NCBI GenBank assembly: GCA_022702545.1
Contig: JAHRBC010000001.1
Span: 3,162,001 to 3,226,000, forward strand
Length of the DNA: 64,000 nt
Source: Phycomyces nitens
Lineage: Eukaryota; Mucoromycota; Mucoromycetes; Mucorales; Phycomycetaceae
Direction of reading: 5' to 3'
The position numbers and the translations under genes are program-made. Below are positions 10,911 to 24,276 of the stretch, piece by piece. The notes beneath the pieces were generated by a model. That model ran no database searches. It worked only from the letters and a program-made list of their open reading frames with translations, and was not told where the DNA came from. Every line of letters begins with the position of its first letter. Within the stretch, counting starts at the first letter, position 1.

Positions 10911-13900
10911 ATGCCTCCTAGTCACACAACGACCAGAAAACGTAAAAGGGTGTCCGTCAAAGGTTCAGTCAACACATTTACCAATTGTAAACCATTAGCA
11001 ATCTTATCTTTTTTTTTTCTTTTTAAAAAAATAATGTATCATGGATATAATGCGCACCAGACATCAAAGCCACAACCTCTCGCCAAAAAGTGACATTATC
11101 AGATGGATTCCAACGATTGTTTCGAGGAAGTGAACCCAAAGAAAACATGGAAATGCGCAGAAAAGGGTTTGAAAATACCTGGAAAAAAACTGAAGATCTT
11201 GTCGAGGTACAATTCAAAGTTCAACATGCATTGATGCAAAGAAGAAGAAGAAGAAAAGAAAAAGGGGCTAAATCCAGCCAACAGTGTCAAATACTATTTA
11301 ATCCAACAATATATCCTACCTAGGGAATCATGCTGGATATGAACCACACTTGTTTAAATAATATCAGTCAGTTTGTAGACCGAGCTTATGATACAGAATC
11401 AAGTGCAAAGAGGTGTGTTATAAAAGAGATCAAGTCCAGTCGATTGATCTTTTGTGGCCATTAGTTTGATTGCCTTGCCATATCATGAAATACCTACTGG
11501 ACTTGTATTTGCGGGCATCAATACTCCAGACCATGCTACTCCTTTTGCACAACTTACCTTGATGCTAGCATCACCAGCAACAACCGAGAATAAACGTACA
11601 AGAGATAATTATGTGGCCTTGTTGCAATCAAAGGATTGCAACACACTTCAAATCATGATGACTCGTGTTATTGAGCAGTTTTTAGCATCAAAAGATCCTC
11701 TTCAGAAATCAGAGTCCATGGATATTGACAATGTCAATGAAGACGATGATGAAGACGATGAAGATAGCGACAACCAAGAAAAGCACGAAAACTCAAATGT
11801 AGGAATATGCTTTAGTCTACCAAGCAAAATATATCTGACTAATCCATTTGGTTATATTTATAGAAATCCTATGTATTGACAGCACATTCTGGAGACAATG
11901 CGTGTCGACTCCAGCGCTATGATCTCCAGATGCTCGAGGGATGGTATAATCACCAGATGGATATTCGGGATGACAAGAGCACTCCTCGACCAAACCTTGT
12001 CATAATTCTTCAGGATTTCGAGTCATTTGCACCCGATGTCCTCCAGAATTTTATCACAATCTGTAGTGAGTATCGACTCCGGATTCCCATTGTATTCATT
12101 ATCGGTATTGCAACCTCTACCGAGATTCTTCACCAGTCCTTGAGCAAATCAACTCTGGGACTATTAAGAATCGAGAAGTTTTGGCTTCAGCTCAGTGAAG
12201 CATGGTTCAATCGAGTGATAGAGACTGTAAGTGTTATCTCCTTGAGTTGGCGACAGGGTAATCGCTTAATCTGTACCCTAGGTGTTTATCGACACGCCAT
12301 ATACAATAAAATTCGGCGCTCGTCCTTACAAATTCATGCTGGATCACTTTTATCTTTATGATTTCTCAATGGGTGCTGTCAAATCGAGCTTAAAGGTAGA
12401 TAGAAATTCATAGTGCTTGGACTTGGACTTGGGTTTGGATTGATGTGTTAATTATGGTGCATAGTATGCATTGATGCACTGCTTTTACGGCAGCTCTCTA
12501 TCCATATTTCTTCCTCTGCTTGGCCAAGAACGCTCAGAGATCCTTGGGCAACTTCAAGAATGGCAAAAACGTAAATTGCTTACAGAAGATCATATCAATA
12601 CCCTCCGAATGCAGCCTTCCTTCAAAGCATATATTGAGTCCATTTGTGATACTGAGCCTTCAAAGGCTCTCAGGCTAGTGACTGATGATGAATTCTTTGC
12701 TACTGAAGCAATGGCAGATTTCCTGTGTGGAATTGAAACCTATCGACAAGGGTTCAAGTTTGGTCTCGATTTGATCCAGGTTCTCCAAGGACAGTTCTCA
12801 GCATTCTCTACCCTACGCAAGTCCAAGCGGATGCTTTTACTCCAGAGTCTCGAGACCCGGGATGGACTTGTTGGTGGTGACAGTAATCACAGTGAGGTGA
12901 CAAGGTGGTTAGTTAGTCTTGTGCGCAAGGTCGAACCAGATGCCTTGGAGAGTCTATTGGACGCTCTGGAAGGGTTAATGGAGAGTAACCCAGAGTATAA
13001 AAAGCGTTGTATGGCTGTGATTGATGGTGAATCTCGGTACAGGCTGCCAATATGGAAAAAGCGTTTGGTGGAACTTTTGGGAGGAGATGATGAATATGTG
13101 GCCCGTATGGAAAAGAAGGCCAAACGGTTAGAAGGAATGTCCTTGCCAGACCTTGAAGAGAAAAGAAATACAGAAACATCAAAAAAGGTCCATGCAGAGG
13201 CAATTGCACACATGAAGCGCAAAGGTACCGAGACATCCAAATTGGCCATGGAGATTTCTGATTGGGTCCATCACATATTCTAGTAAGTGTTTTAAAGACC
13301 TGTAAAGTACAATGCGCTTTAGGGAGGATTGTTTATTGGTTTTTTTTTAACAAAAAAACAATAGTGAATGTCTCCAGTCGTACACCCAAGTTCCCATGCA
13401 TGAATTGGCATACTATGTACAGTCCAAGTTGCATGAAAAGGTAAAAGGCAAAAGTGTCACTTTTACATATATTGACCCCAAACGCTGTTTCTCCGTCAAA
13501 GTCTTTTTCTGCCCAACCAAGAGCATCTGTTCAGACAGCCCTAACCAATTCAAAACATTATCTTGATTGTCAATGCTGCCAAGGTGGCCAGGACCAATTG
13601 CTGTCCTCAGAGCCTGACAGTTGTATTCTCTACAAACTGTATCTAGAGTGTGGACGACTGATCAATCTGTACGACTGGTTTGTTGCATTTGGGTGTATAA
13701 TTGAGCGCGAGAAAAGACCAGCAGACAATCTTTTGAGTGAAAATGAAGTACAGTAAGTATCAAGTAGGGAAAACTAGTGTGGTCAGACATGCGTGTGGGT
13801 TTCTGACAAGATGTTGTTTTTTTTAAAATAGAGCACGGTTTATTCGATCTGTTGCTGAGCTCCAGTTCCTTGGCTTTATCAAACCTACTCAACGCAAGAC

Positions 13901-13937
13901 CGATCATGTCATGCGATTGACATGGTCCAATATCTAA
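10911..13937 (+). CDS. ORC3: Origin recognition complex subunit 3
   Basis: Ten exons (10911-10986, 11061-11206, 11324-11412, 11465-11798, 11864-12226, 12282-12395, 12465-13282, 13365-13440, 13502-13752, 13832-13937) join in phase to about 790 residues. Key ORC3 segments are [10 protein letters not shown] near the N-terminus, [50 protein letters not shown], and the hallmark ending [20 protein letters not shown] with [13 protein letters not shown]3 is an AAA+-like, winged-helix subunit of the complex that marks replication origins and loads MCM helicase. A basic RKRKRVSVK patch at the start may be a nuclear signal. An acidic stretch (about 11723-11790) is encoded at the end of exon 4. The intron at 13441-13501 is the least certain, but it is needed to keep frame. 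Confidence 0.92.
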
Positions 13938-14152
13938 GCAGAAATGCAATGTTGCATTGGTTTTAGATATTAGAATCAATCGAAATACACAAACCAAGCC
14001 CTGGAAATGTAGATTGGTTCCAATTGGGTTTGTTGTAATAAATAATAATAATAAAAAAGGATGATTCAAATAGAGTTTTTTTGTCTGGTTTGGTTTGACA
14101 TGAATTGCTTCTATTTCTATTGTCTAATTTGATCTAATTCTATCTAATTTGG

Positions 14153-15698
14153 TTAATAAAAACAGCTACGGGTGCAATGGGTGGGAATGAGCATCTCGTC
14201 CTGGTGCTCCTTGGCAAAGTCCCAGATGTAAAAGTCTATGAGGATTGCATTGATTGTGGGACCAGTTGTCTGGAGATTGTGGTCGACAATGTATCGACGG
14301 ATAAGTTCGACTGACCAAATGGAGTTTCCTCTAATCTCAACTTCGTCAGGACATCCAGTAGGCAAATCTTCACGGCTTTTGAGTTTAGCAATCAACTCTG
14401 GAGAGTAGCGAAGGGCGCCAAGATAATAAAGGGCCTAGGGTATGATGATGTTTGGAAACATGGTCTATTAAGCGTAATCTATTTATTTACCTGAGGCACC
14501 CTATAATCCCAATATACACTATCAATAAAAGCCCCACGATTGTATAGCTCACTTGCCTGTAGTCTGCAAACATTGTAATGGAGTCAATGTCATCAAATCT
14601 GCCATAATTCTGGCCATCAAAGCAAGCCCTAGATGCATTGAACATTTAGACACATTTGGCACAATTCATGGCTGGAAAATCTTACCAAATATCAGCGATC
14701 AGAATCTGTGCTCGTTTCAAAATCGAAACTAATCTCTCCCCCCAAAAAAAAGGAGCAACCGTAAGAATTCACAATTCGTTTGTGGTTGGTTTGTATTGGC
14801 ATTTGTTTGTTTTTACCTGGTCTACCACAAAAGGTGTGCACATCACGAAATGACCCAAAGTTTTGGACGATTATGGAGAGCAGCTTCTGTGCTGATCCTC
14901 CAGCACTGGAAATGCAATTCACAAATGAACCTCCAAAACGATCACACAGGATACTTCCTGCCTCACGCATGACTCTTATACGCTCTTGAACCATTGGGAC
15001 CTCTTCTTTGGTATCAGATTTAAATACGGCTGCCAATTGGTCGTCGGTTGCTTCTCGACCATAAAATGCCGGGTTTGTGATTGGAATTCCATTGTCCAGG
15101 GCTGTGGGACTCTAGTCAATAAATTGAACATTGGCAATCATGGATTACCTTTGTTGATAGCCGCACAGAGAGACCAATAGCCAGTGTAGGATTTTCCTTT
15201 GTAGACAATTGAATAGCGGTCTGGGTGGGGTGCCGATGCGTCCTGGCTGTCGGCATCACTCCAGAAAGAGAAATTGAGCAGATCGACCAAGAAGATCCTA
15301 AAGACATCAATATTTACAATTAAATAAACGATGCACAAATATATTAAAATTCGATTCGATTTACCAGTCAACGGTCGAGCGATCGGCTGTTTTTGGATGA
15401 AGAGCATGTTCATTCCATGTCTTTGTGCTGTAGCTGCGAACCTTCATGCTCTTTACAATCTATTTGGAAATTTCTATATAAATAAATTACATATTCTCTC
15501 TCTCTCTCTCTTGCAAAATGCAAATAAAACCTACTGCTTTGGCAGCATGCTCAATGTTCTCCATTGGAATCGTGACATTATTACTATGCTTCAAGTTTCT
15601 TTGATGAGTCTAGTTTTCAGGTACAAATTGGAATCTACCTCTGCAATAAACTTTGCACTGTCGAGTACACTCGCAAGTTCTTGTGGTTGTCCTGACAT
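14153..15698 (-). CDS. QNG1: Queuosine 5'-phosphate N-glycosylase/hydrolase (queuosine salvage, DUF2419)
   Basis: A multi-exon minus-strand gene starting MSGQPQELASVLDSAKFIAE. Further segments are NVTIPMENIEHAAKA, VDLLNFSFWSD, RYSIVYKGKSYTGYWSLCAA, MREAGSILCDRFGGSF, a FGSFRD motif and VEIRGNSIWSVELI. These are the signature blocks of the DUF2419/C9orf64 family, which releases queuine from queuosine 5'-phosphate so eukaryotes can reuse it for tRNA wobble modification. The NFSFW and GYWSLCAA blocks contribute to the active site in characterised members (established knowledge). The first donor at 15624 (exon 15625-15698) keeps frame into the second exon. It diverges from PMA1. Confidence 0.9.
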
Positions 15699-16826
15699 TT
15701 TTTTTAAACAAATTAATAATGATTCGAATAGAGACAAGGAATTGCCAAAAATGGATGAGAGCAAGAAAAACAAGACTGTCTTTTTTCTTTAAAAAAAAAA
15801 GGGAATGGGATCCGGATTATGATGTTTTCGGACCGAGCAGCTAATTAGCTCGGTGTGGTTATTATGCAGAGAATTGCTGACAAGATGCAATTCTGATCGT
15901 ATACAAGAATAATAATAATGATAATAATAATAATGATAATAAAAGCAATAATTGTAAACAGAGATCTACAGAGCACAATTTCTCTTTTTACACCATTCTA
16001 GATATGGGCTTTGTATTTCCAAATGTAATCGAGACCTTGCAACTGTCAAACTGACTGGGCTCTATAAATTCTTAATTTTTTTTCTCAACGACCTTTCTTT
16101 TCAAAGTACCAATCGCCCAATGTTATTCTAATAAAGCGTCGCTATTGGGTTGAAGGATATCAATGTCTAAGACCAAGAAAAATAAATGCATAAAATATTG
16201 ACAAGAAGTGAAATATATTTATATATATATATATAAACGAAATGAGTGTGTATAAAATACGGAGAGGGCAATAAATAAATCAAATTAAACTCACGGAATA
16301 TTACTGAGACAATCTGGATTTTGTTCTTGTCTTTTATGGTAGAGACTTCTTTATAATCAACTGTTTATTCAGTCGATATTTTGCATAATACAATCCTGGT
16401 TATGCATCTACGGCCCCAGTGGCTTATCTTGACTCTGAATTGGTGTACGCTTAGTCCGGGTCTATGTAGGCGAATGAGCTTAATTTCATCTATCTGGTCA
16501 GATCAAAAACAATCGAGCAAAACGGGATTTTATTATTGGAGAATATAAAGTAGTCCATGTTTTGAAAAAGAGATTCTGCAGCAAATAATGCTCCTAGCCC
16601 ATGTCTTATAGGCAACGATTCATATTAAATAATCCTACATATAACTAATTCATCGTCTAAACGTCGTACTATTACCATCATTCACTCTTTAAATATCTCA
16701 ACTTCAACCATTTTCTTTTTCTCTTTTCTACCACTTACCACCATACACAACATCACTTGAAAAGAAGAGCCAAATCAAACTTTATCCCAACATCCCACCC
16801 TCTTAATCTATCCGCATTTCGTTATC
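15699..16826. promoter_or_regulatory. Divergent intergenic region, QNG1 and PMA1 promoters
   Basis: This 1.1 kb gap holds the promoters of both neighbours. A near-perfect palindrome lies at 15832-15854 (ACCGAGC...GCTCGGT around AGCTAATTAGCT). AAT/GATAAT trinucleotide repeats run at about 15907-15947 and TA repeats at about 16213-16236. Pyrimidine-rich CT tracts just before 16827 are typical of strong fungal promoters. No RNA gene is seen. Confidence 0.5.
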
Positions 16827-19800
16827 ATGACGGAAGTTAACAAGCCTTCAAATGCCAACGGCGATATCAAATCGTTGACGGTGGAAGAGTTGTACGACAA
16901 GGACAAGTACGACTTGTCTACTATGGAACCCGGAGATATCTTCCAACTCTTACAGTACGTATTACCAACCCCAAAGAACATGCCTTTAAAATATTTCTTA
17001 GGACAAATTCAACAGGACTGACATCCGAAGAAGCTGCAGCTCGTATCGAAAAGTTTGGGCACAATAGGCTGGAACAAAAGGAAGTTAACCCGATCCTTCA
17101 ATTCTTGGGCTTCATGTGGAATCCCTTGTCTTGGGTTATGGAGGCTGCTGCAATTGTAGCCATTGCTCTATCCAACGGTGAACACCGCCCTCCAGATTAC
17201 CCTGATTTCATTGGCATTATCCTCCTTTTGCTTGCAAACTCCATCATTGGTTTTTTGGAAGAACGACAGGCCGGTAACGCTGTCAAGGCTCTGATGGAGT
17301 CCTTGGCTCCGGAATGTAAAGTAAAACGCGATGGCGAGTGGAAAACGCTAGAAGCAGCCGAACTTGTTCCTGGTGATGTAATCAGTATAAAGCTTGGTGA
17401 TGTTGTTCCAGCAGACTCTCGCCTCATAACCGTAAGTTATACCAAGATTGTTGTGTCCTAAACAATAGTGTCATAATGATACCATTCGTCTCCAATTTAA
17501 TTAGCAGAAAATATTAATAATAACAATTGGAAATTCGTATTCACCTGTTTATTTATAATCTACACAGGCTCACGGAGAAGTTTCTATCGATCAAGCTGCC
17601 CTCACAGGTGAATCCCTTCCGGTCTCTAAAAATGCCGGAGACGAGGTCTTTTCGGGTTCCACTGTTAAACAGGGTGAAGCTGAGGCTGTGGTCATTGGTA
17701 CGGGAACAAACACCTTTTTTGGTCGGGCTGCCAAACTTGTGGGTGAAGCCGGCGACGACGTTGGCCACTTGCAGACCATCTTGGCCCATATTGGTAACTT
17801 TTGTCTGTGCACGATCGGTATTTTCTTGGTCGTGGTTATTATTGTACAATATGCTGCATTCCGCTACGAGTATCGTCGAGGTATTGACAATATTCTAGTA
17901 TTGCTCATTGGTGGAATTCCTATTGCCATGCCAACCGTCTTGTCCGTCACCTTGGCTATTGGCGCCAAGCAGCTGGCCGAGCACAAGGCCATCGTGACTC
18001 GTATCACAGCCATCGAAGAAATGGCAGCCGTTACTATCTTGTGTTCAGACAAGACCGGAACTCTCACTCTCAATAAGCTGATTGTTGACCAGCCGACTAT
18101 CAAGACCTATGGTCCGTACACTGGCGAAGATATCATTCGCTACTCTGCCTATGCCTCTCGCACAGAGAACCAGGATGCCATTGATTTCTGCATCGTTCAC
18201 TCCTTGCCAGATCCTACAAAGGCTCGTGATGGAATCGAAGAGCTTGAATTCAAGCCCTTTAACCCTGTTGTCAAGCGTACCGAGATTACCTACAAGAACC
18301 TGAGTGACGGCAAGACCTATCGCGTTACCAAGGGTATGTCCCACACAATTCTTGATCTTTGCACCCGTGATAAAGACGAAAACCTTGTCGAGAGCCTTAA
18401 CAATGATGTCGACGAATTTGCCCGCCGTGGTCTACGTGCACTGGCTGTGGCCATTGACGAGGTCCCAAGTGGTGAGCTCGAAGGCGAAGGTATCGGTTTT
18501 CGTCTCATTGGTCTCCTGCCTATCTACGATCCTCCTCGTTCGGATACCAAGGAAACTATTGAGCGTGCTATTGCCCTCGGTGTCCAAGTCAAGATGATTA
18601 CAGGTGACCAGCTTGCTATTGCCAAAGAAACCGGTCGTCGTCTCGGTATGGGCGACAATATGTTCTTGTCCAAGACTCTCAAGGAAGGTCCTCCTCCAGG
18701 ATCAGGCTACACTGACGTTGACCACATGGTACTCCAGGCTGACGGTTTTGCAGGTGTCTACCCCGAACACAAGTATGAGATTGTTGAACGGCTTCAGAAG
18801 CTAGGACACATGACAGCCATGACTGGTGATGGTGTTAACGATGCACCTGCTCTATCAAAGGCCAATGTAGGAGTAGCTGTGGCCGATGCTTCTGATGCTG
18901 CCCGTTCTGCTGCAGACATTGTGCTGACCGAGCCTGGTTTGTCTGTCATTATTGAGGCCATTATTGGTTCCCGTCAGATTTTCCAGCGTATGCGCAACTA
19001 TTCAATCTACACCTGTTCTGTTACTATCCGTATCGTTGTTGGTTTTTCGATTCTCTGCTGGGCATTCCAGTTTGACTTTCCTCCCTTTATGGTTCTGATT
19101 CTGGCCATCCTTAACGACGGTACAATCATGACAATTTCCACCGATCGAGTCAAACCTTCGCCATACCCTGACTCCTGGAACCTGCGTGAGATTTTCTCGT
19201 ATGCAGTTGTGTATGGCCTTTACTTGACTGCCTCGACAGTTGCATTTTTCTCCGTGATGTACAAGACCACCTTCTTTGAGCGCCACTTTGGTGTGCGCAG
19301 TAGCACAGATCCCAACTATGGAGTATACCATTCAGCAGTCTACCTCCAGGTGTCTACTATCTCCCAGGGTTTGATCTTCATCACTCGTTCGCGTGGATTC
19401 TTCTTCATGGAGCGACCTTCGGTTATGCTGATGGGCGCATTTATAGTTGCCCAGCTAGTGGCCACATTTATTGCTGTCTATGCCAATTGGGGATTCACGG
19501 CAATTGAGGGCTGTGGATGGGGATGGGCAGGCATTGCATGGATCTGGAACTTTGTGTGGTTTGCACCTCTTGATCTTGTCAAGTTCACTATGCGATACTT
19601 TTACGAGCGCAACAAGGTTCAAGACGTCGTTCCTTCCTCACGTCGCACATCGGCTGTGTCTGGAACATCGTCGGCTCGGTACTATGCCAACCGCACCCGG
19701 TCTCTACAGTCCATGGAAGGTTCGCACAATAATATCGGCAAGAAGTTGTTGCACAAGGGTAAGCGAATGGGACTTGATCCCAAGGAGATGCGCCGGTTTT

Positions 19801-19892
19801 CCTCTGTTCAGACCAGCCATGCTGCTCGTGTTTTGAATTCTGGACCTGTTGGTGGTGGGGGCCCTTCAGCACCTGGAGCCCCTCCAGCCTAA
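16827..19892 (+). CDS. PMA1: Plasma-membrane H+-transporting P-type ATPase
   Basis: Three exons (16827-16954, 17002-17431, 17568-19892) give about 960 residues. It is a P3A ATPase that pumps protons out of the cell, powering nutrient uptake. Visible motifs: LTGES in the actuator domain, the phosphorylation site [17 protein letters not shown] in the nucleotide domain, [20 protein letters not shown], and the hinge [20 protein letters not shown]. Membrane segments M1/M2 ([20 protein letters not shown]) and M5-M10 are evident. The C-terminal tail is about 110 residues, Ser/Arg-rich ([20 protein letters not shown]), longer than in budding yeast, and probably the autoinhibitory, phosphorylation-controlled region. 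It ends [11 protein letters not shown]. Confidence 0.97.
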
Positions 19893-19962
19893 TTTGATAT
19901 TTTTGGTTCTTGTGTTAATATAATACGACTATAATCTGCAAAAATAAATTTATAAATACAAA

Positions 19963-19994
<32 letters not shown>

Positions 19995-21286
19995 CAATGA
20001 CTTTGGCGCTAGGGAATGGCCGGGTCGGAATGAATATAAAGTCTTGGACAATAATAATAACCAAAAGTTGGATTTTATGAAGCTGATCAAAATGCAACAT
20101 TGTGTGTAATGGTGAAGTAGAAACAAGGGATATTAAAGGAGAAGAGAAGGGAGGGGGTTTTGCAGGTGCTGTTGAATTTACCCTTTCTGAGCAATTGGTT
20201 TGTTGTATTAGGCTTGATTAATCACATACAAAGATATATATATATATATAAACCTTGTTGGATTCGTTTGGAATTGTAAAGAGGTTTGGGAGCAGAATAG
20301 GCCGTGTTTGGGAATCTTGATAAGCTCTTGATTACCAGTATTCAGCCAACACATCCAAACATTTTGGTGATCTTTCCAAAGATATGTTTGTTTAGATTTC
20401 CCTTTACCAAAACCTAAAAAGAACTCACAAATATATTTTTAATTGCAAATAAAATTTCGATTTATTATCTATATATGGTATGTTGTGTAACCTGTATGTT
20501 ACGCAGCCTCGGTTTGACCAATGAGCTGGATTGTCCATTGTCCAAAACACAAACCCTCTCCACAAAAAGAATGATTCGTTCATAGGCCATTGTTAACCCA
20601 TTCGAAAGGGGTACAGTAATGGATGCTACTTGTGTTCGTAGGTAGTTAATATGCAACATTGTCTGGTACTTGCCTTTTCCACTGCAGCCATTGGAAACCA
20701 ATGTGGGTGCGAGCCTTGGCTTTAACCAATAAGGGCACGGTCCGTTCGTGTAGCCATTGAAGCCATTAGGGTTCCTTTGGCTTGTTTTCATACTAGCTTA
20801 TTAATCTATAATTATCTCTTGTTGGCCCACAAACGATCGAGGGCCTGAAACACAATGTAGGGTCGCATGAGGCCAGCTTGACAACAGGCAGACATACTTT
20901 GAATTGAAAGCATTCAATTGGCCCTGGATGGCTGGGCATGCCATTAGGACGCGTCTGAATAGACTGGTTGTGTAAGCTGGGTAAGATCGGGCTGCTCTAT
21001 TCTGAATCAATCAGTACCTCTAGTGTTTTATTAATTGTATTGGAATGTTCTAGGAGAACTCTGGATAGAAAGCTCTGGTTGGCATACGCAGTTTAAAGCC
21101 AAAAAAAAATGCACAGCTGCAAATTGCGCACAGGTAAAACCATCAGCCGAATAAGCGAATCCTATTGGACCATGATGAATTATAAGACGCGGAGTTGGAA
21201 TAGTGTGCTATTTTCTACAAGAAATATATAAAAAAAAGACGACAATTTGGTTCGGAATCATCATATTTTGGGAATCATGCTACTAA
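19893..21286. other. Intergenic, PMA1 3' region and ubiquitin-gene upstream region
   Basis: No gene is recognised. It holds TTA repeats (about 19965-19990), TA repeats (about 20233-20250), and a small palindrome CATTGGAAACCAATG near 20691. Two minus-strand ORFs of 69-108 codons at 20465-21010 have no recognisable motif and are not called. Confidence 0.5.
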
Positions 21287-21313
21287 CCAATCATAACACG
21301 GCCACATGATTGG
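21287..21313. promoter_or_regulatory. Inverted CCAAT-box pair in the ubiquitin-AN1 promoter
   Basis: CCAATCAT at 21287-21294 and its exact reverse complement ATGATTGG at 21306-21313 are separated by 11 bp. They lie about 120 bp upstream of the start codon and just before the TATA box. Each is a candidate binding site for the HAP/NF-Y complex (inference). Confidence 0.5.
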
Positions 21314-21334
21314 ATAGCGGATATTTGGAATCTG

Positions 21335-21343
21335 TATATAAAG
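21335..21343 (+). promoter_or_regulatory. TATA box of the ubiquitin-AN1 gene
   Basis: TATATAAAG lies 84 bp before the ATG at 21427, with a pyrimidine-rich initiator region (CTTTTTCCCC, CTCTTCCTTTCTTC) in between. Position and sequence are good for a real TATA element. Confidence 0.6.
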
Positions 21344-21414
21344 ACGTAAGTCTCAGCATCCTTTTTCCCCTGGCTTGGATCATCACCTCTTCCTTTCTTC
21401 TACTTTTTTTTTAA

Positions 21415-22122
<708 letters not shown>

Positions 22123-23660
22123 ATAAACCTAGCATTACCCCTCTTCATCCCCCCCCTTTTTTTTTTTTCTTTCTTTCTTTCTTCCCTTCTTACACCTCCC
22201 ATCAATAAATACACCTACACCTCTTGAACCCACCATTTTATTCTAGATAGAGAGATGAAGTCATCTCTGGAACATTCCTTTTTATAAAGACACATCTATC
22301 AGCGTCATCATTGGTACGAGAAATATCTTCCTTTTATAGAAATAAGTTACCCTGAGAAAACCCAATGATAACCAGAAATTCAAAATGGAATAAAAATTCA
22401 GAATATGATTGTAGTAGTTTGTGCATTACATTAATCGACTCCATCTCAGAAGGTAGACAAAATAAAACAAAATAAAAAGGTGTTCAATCAATGTCAATGT
22501 CAATATCAATATCAATATCTGTCCAAAGCTTGTCCTTGTCTTTTAAGATATGTACAGAAATACATGTTTACATTCTTGATGGCAAAGGTGAATTTGTACG
22601 AAAGCGAACAAAATTATATTTAGTAATTTATCCATATCGTACAAATTCAATTTCGGAAGATCCCAATTGGCATTATGCACAATCTCTCTTTTTTATTTAT
22701 TTATTTTTAAGATTTTTATCAAAACTCTGTTTGATGCCTCTAAAGCCTTTAAACGTTTGATCCTTTGGAAAATCTGCCTTGTAACACCCTGACCTTATCA
22801 GTACGCTGACCTGGCAGTTGAAAGACCAATATTTTGTATGGACAATGTTTACTGGTCTGATAGAAGAAGAAGAAACTCCATTGGCCTGGGAATAAATCGA
22901 TAGCCACAAAAGTGTCCAAAACTATGTGCAAGACATACATTACATAATAAGGAGTCAAGGAGTATAACCTAAAGAGCAAAATATATAAAACTGTTTCCAG
23001 AAATTAATGGCGCATCTTTAAAAAGTTCCATAATTCAGAATATATCAAGTCTATACTTGACCTTGATTTTTTGAAAAAGCTGTAAAGAAATCAAAATTGA
23101 AAATGTATCTATTCAATTAGTAAAAATATCGAGTGTCCCTATTCGCTCAAATGTTAATATATTTTAGATATAATTATGACCAATTATAATTGCCAATTTG
23201 ATCTACAGAAAGCCCAAAAAAAATGTGACAGCAAGGTTATGAACACTATATAGCTGAGAAATATTTTTAATATGAAAATGATGCCCCCCCAATAAATGTG
23301 ATTGGTATATCTCGCCAAGAATATTGCAGTTGGGTAAAGAAAGGCAATTAAGGTTTGTCAATGGCTGTGAAAATATGGTATATTTCTATATTTCTAGTTG
23401 AAAATCATAATGAGTTTTGGGGGTGTGCGTACATGTGAAAGAGAACAGGAATGGAAACCATATAACTTCCTACAACGAGAAGGTGACTATAGACGTAAGG
23501 ACATTAAAGCGCTCTGGTAGGCCTGGTTCATGAGTTGACTGGTACAACAAGAGGACCTAGTGTTACGTCACGGAGGTGTGTGTTTCGATAATCTCCTTTC
23601 ACCGTGTACATCTTTTTTTTCATTTTTAAATCACCGTATAAAAGAGACAATGAATGGTCA
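22123..23660. other. Intergenic, AT-rich, no gene seen
   Basis: It contains a TTTC repeat (about 22169-22185) and a short CAATGT/CAATAT hexamer repeat (about 22490-22517). Small ORFs at 22491-22979 on both strands overlap one another, lack motifs and are not called. A CRE-like TACGTCAC lies at about 23563. Confidence 0.5.
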
Positions 23661-24080
23661 ACTTGTGATTGGACAATAAACTAATGGTGCGTCCTATAAA
23701 TTATACAATAAAATAAAAATAAAAAAGGTCTTTATATAATGGACTTTTTGACTGAATTTTCTCTTATTTTTCTTTGGCTCAAGTGATTAGGAGATGCTGG
23801 TTGATTGGACCGATAAGAGGTAGAGGTGTACAGTGCATCTTGCGCCGTCCAATAGGTGGCTGTGAGTGAAACAAGAAGCTTCAATTAGGAAAGCTCAATT
23901 GAGTGAGTCACCATTGTAAGCCAACATCTCTCATCCCCCTTAATAAATAAATAAATAAAGTAAATAAACAAACTGGCCCTGGCGCGATTGTTGCCTATTG
24001 GTGTTATTATAAAGAGTTGATATTGCCATGGCTACGACTTGATTGTGAATCTATTGGCATGGCAACCAATTGATCATAAA
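23661..24080. promoter_or_regulatory. Cluster of CCAAT/ATTGG boxes upstream of the GATA gene
   Basis: Within about 420 bp there are at least six ATTGG/CCAAT words, near 23672, 23803, 23849, 23996, 24053 and 24065, plus one CGATAAG word near 23810 that fits a GATA-factor site (HGATAR). Density is above that of neighbouring intergenic DNA by eye. It ends about 320 bp before the GATA factor start. Confidence 0.4.
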
Positions 24081-24232
24081 TACTAAATGTAAAGCAAAAA
24101 TCGGTTGGGGGAGTATAGCAAAAAAAAGGCGTGGATTTAAAATATAAAATAATAAATAAAATCTAAAATGTGCCAAATCTCAATACCTAACCTTATTTTA
24201 ATTTTTTTTTCTTCTTGTTCTGAATAAGCTCC

Positions 24233-24236
<4 letters not shown>

Positions 24237-24273
<37 letters not shown>
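24237..24273 (+). repeat. 37-nt poly(A) run in the GATA-factor 5' region
   Basis: An uninterrupted run of 37 A residues, followed by CTT repeats (about 24329-24352) and TTTTA repeats (about 24355-24380). It is the longest homopolymer in the window. It could be a nucleosome-excluding tract, an old retroposed poly(A) tail or an assembly-prone simple repeat. Confidence 0.9.

Positions 24274-24276
<3 letters not shown>

Noticed and set aside
20465..21010. Two minus-strand ORFs between PMA1 and the ubiquitin gene
   Set aside because: No family motif, no splice support, Cys/Ser-rich random-looking composition.
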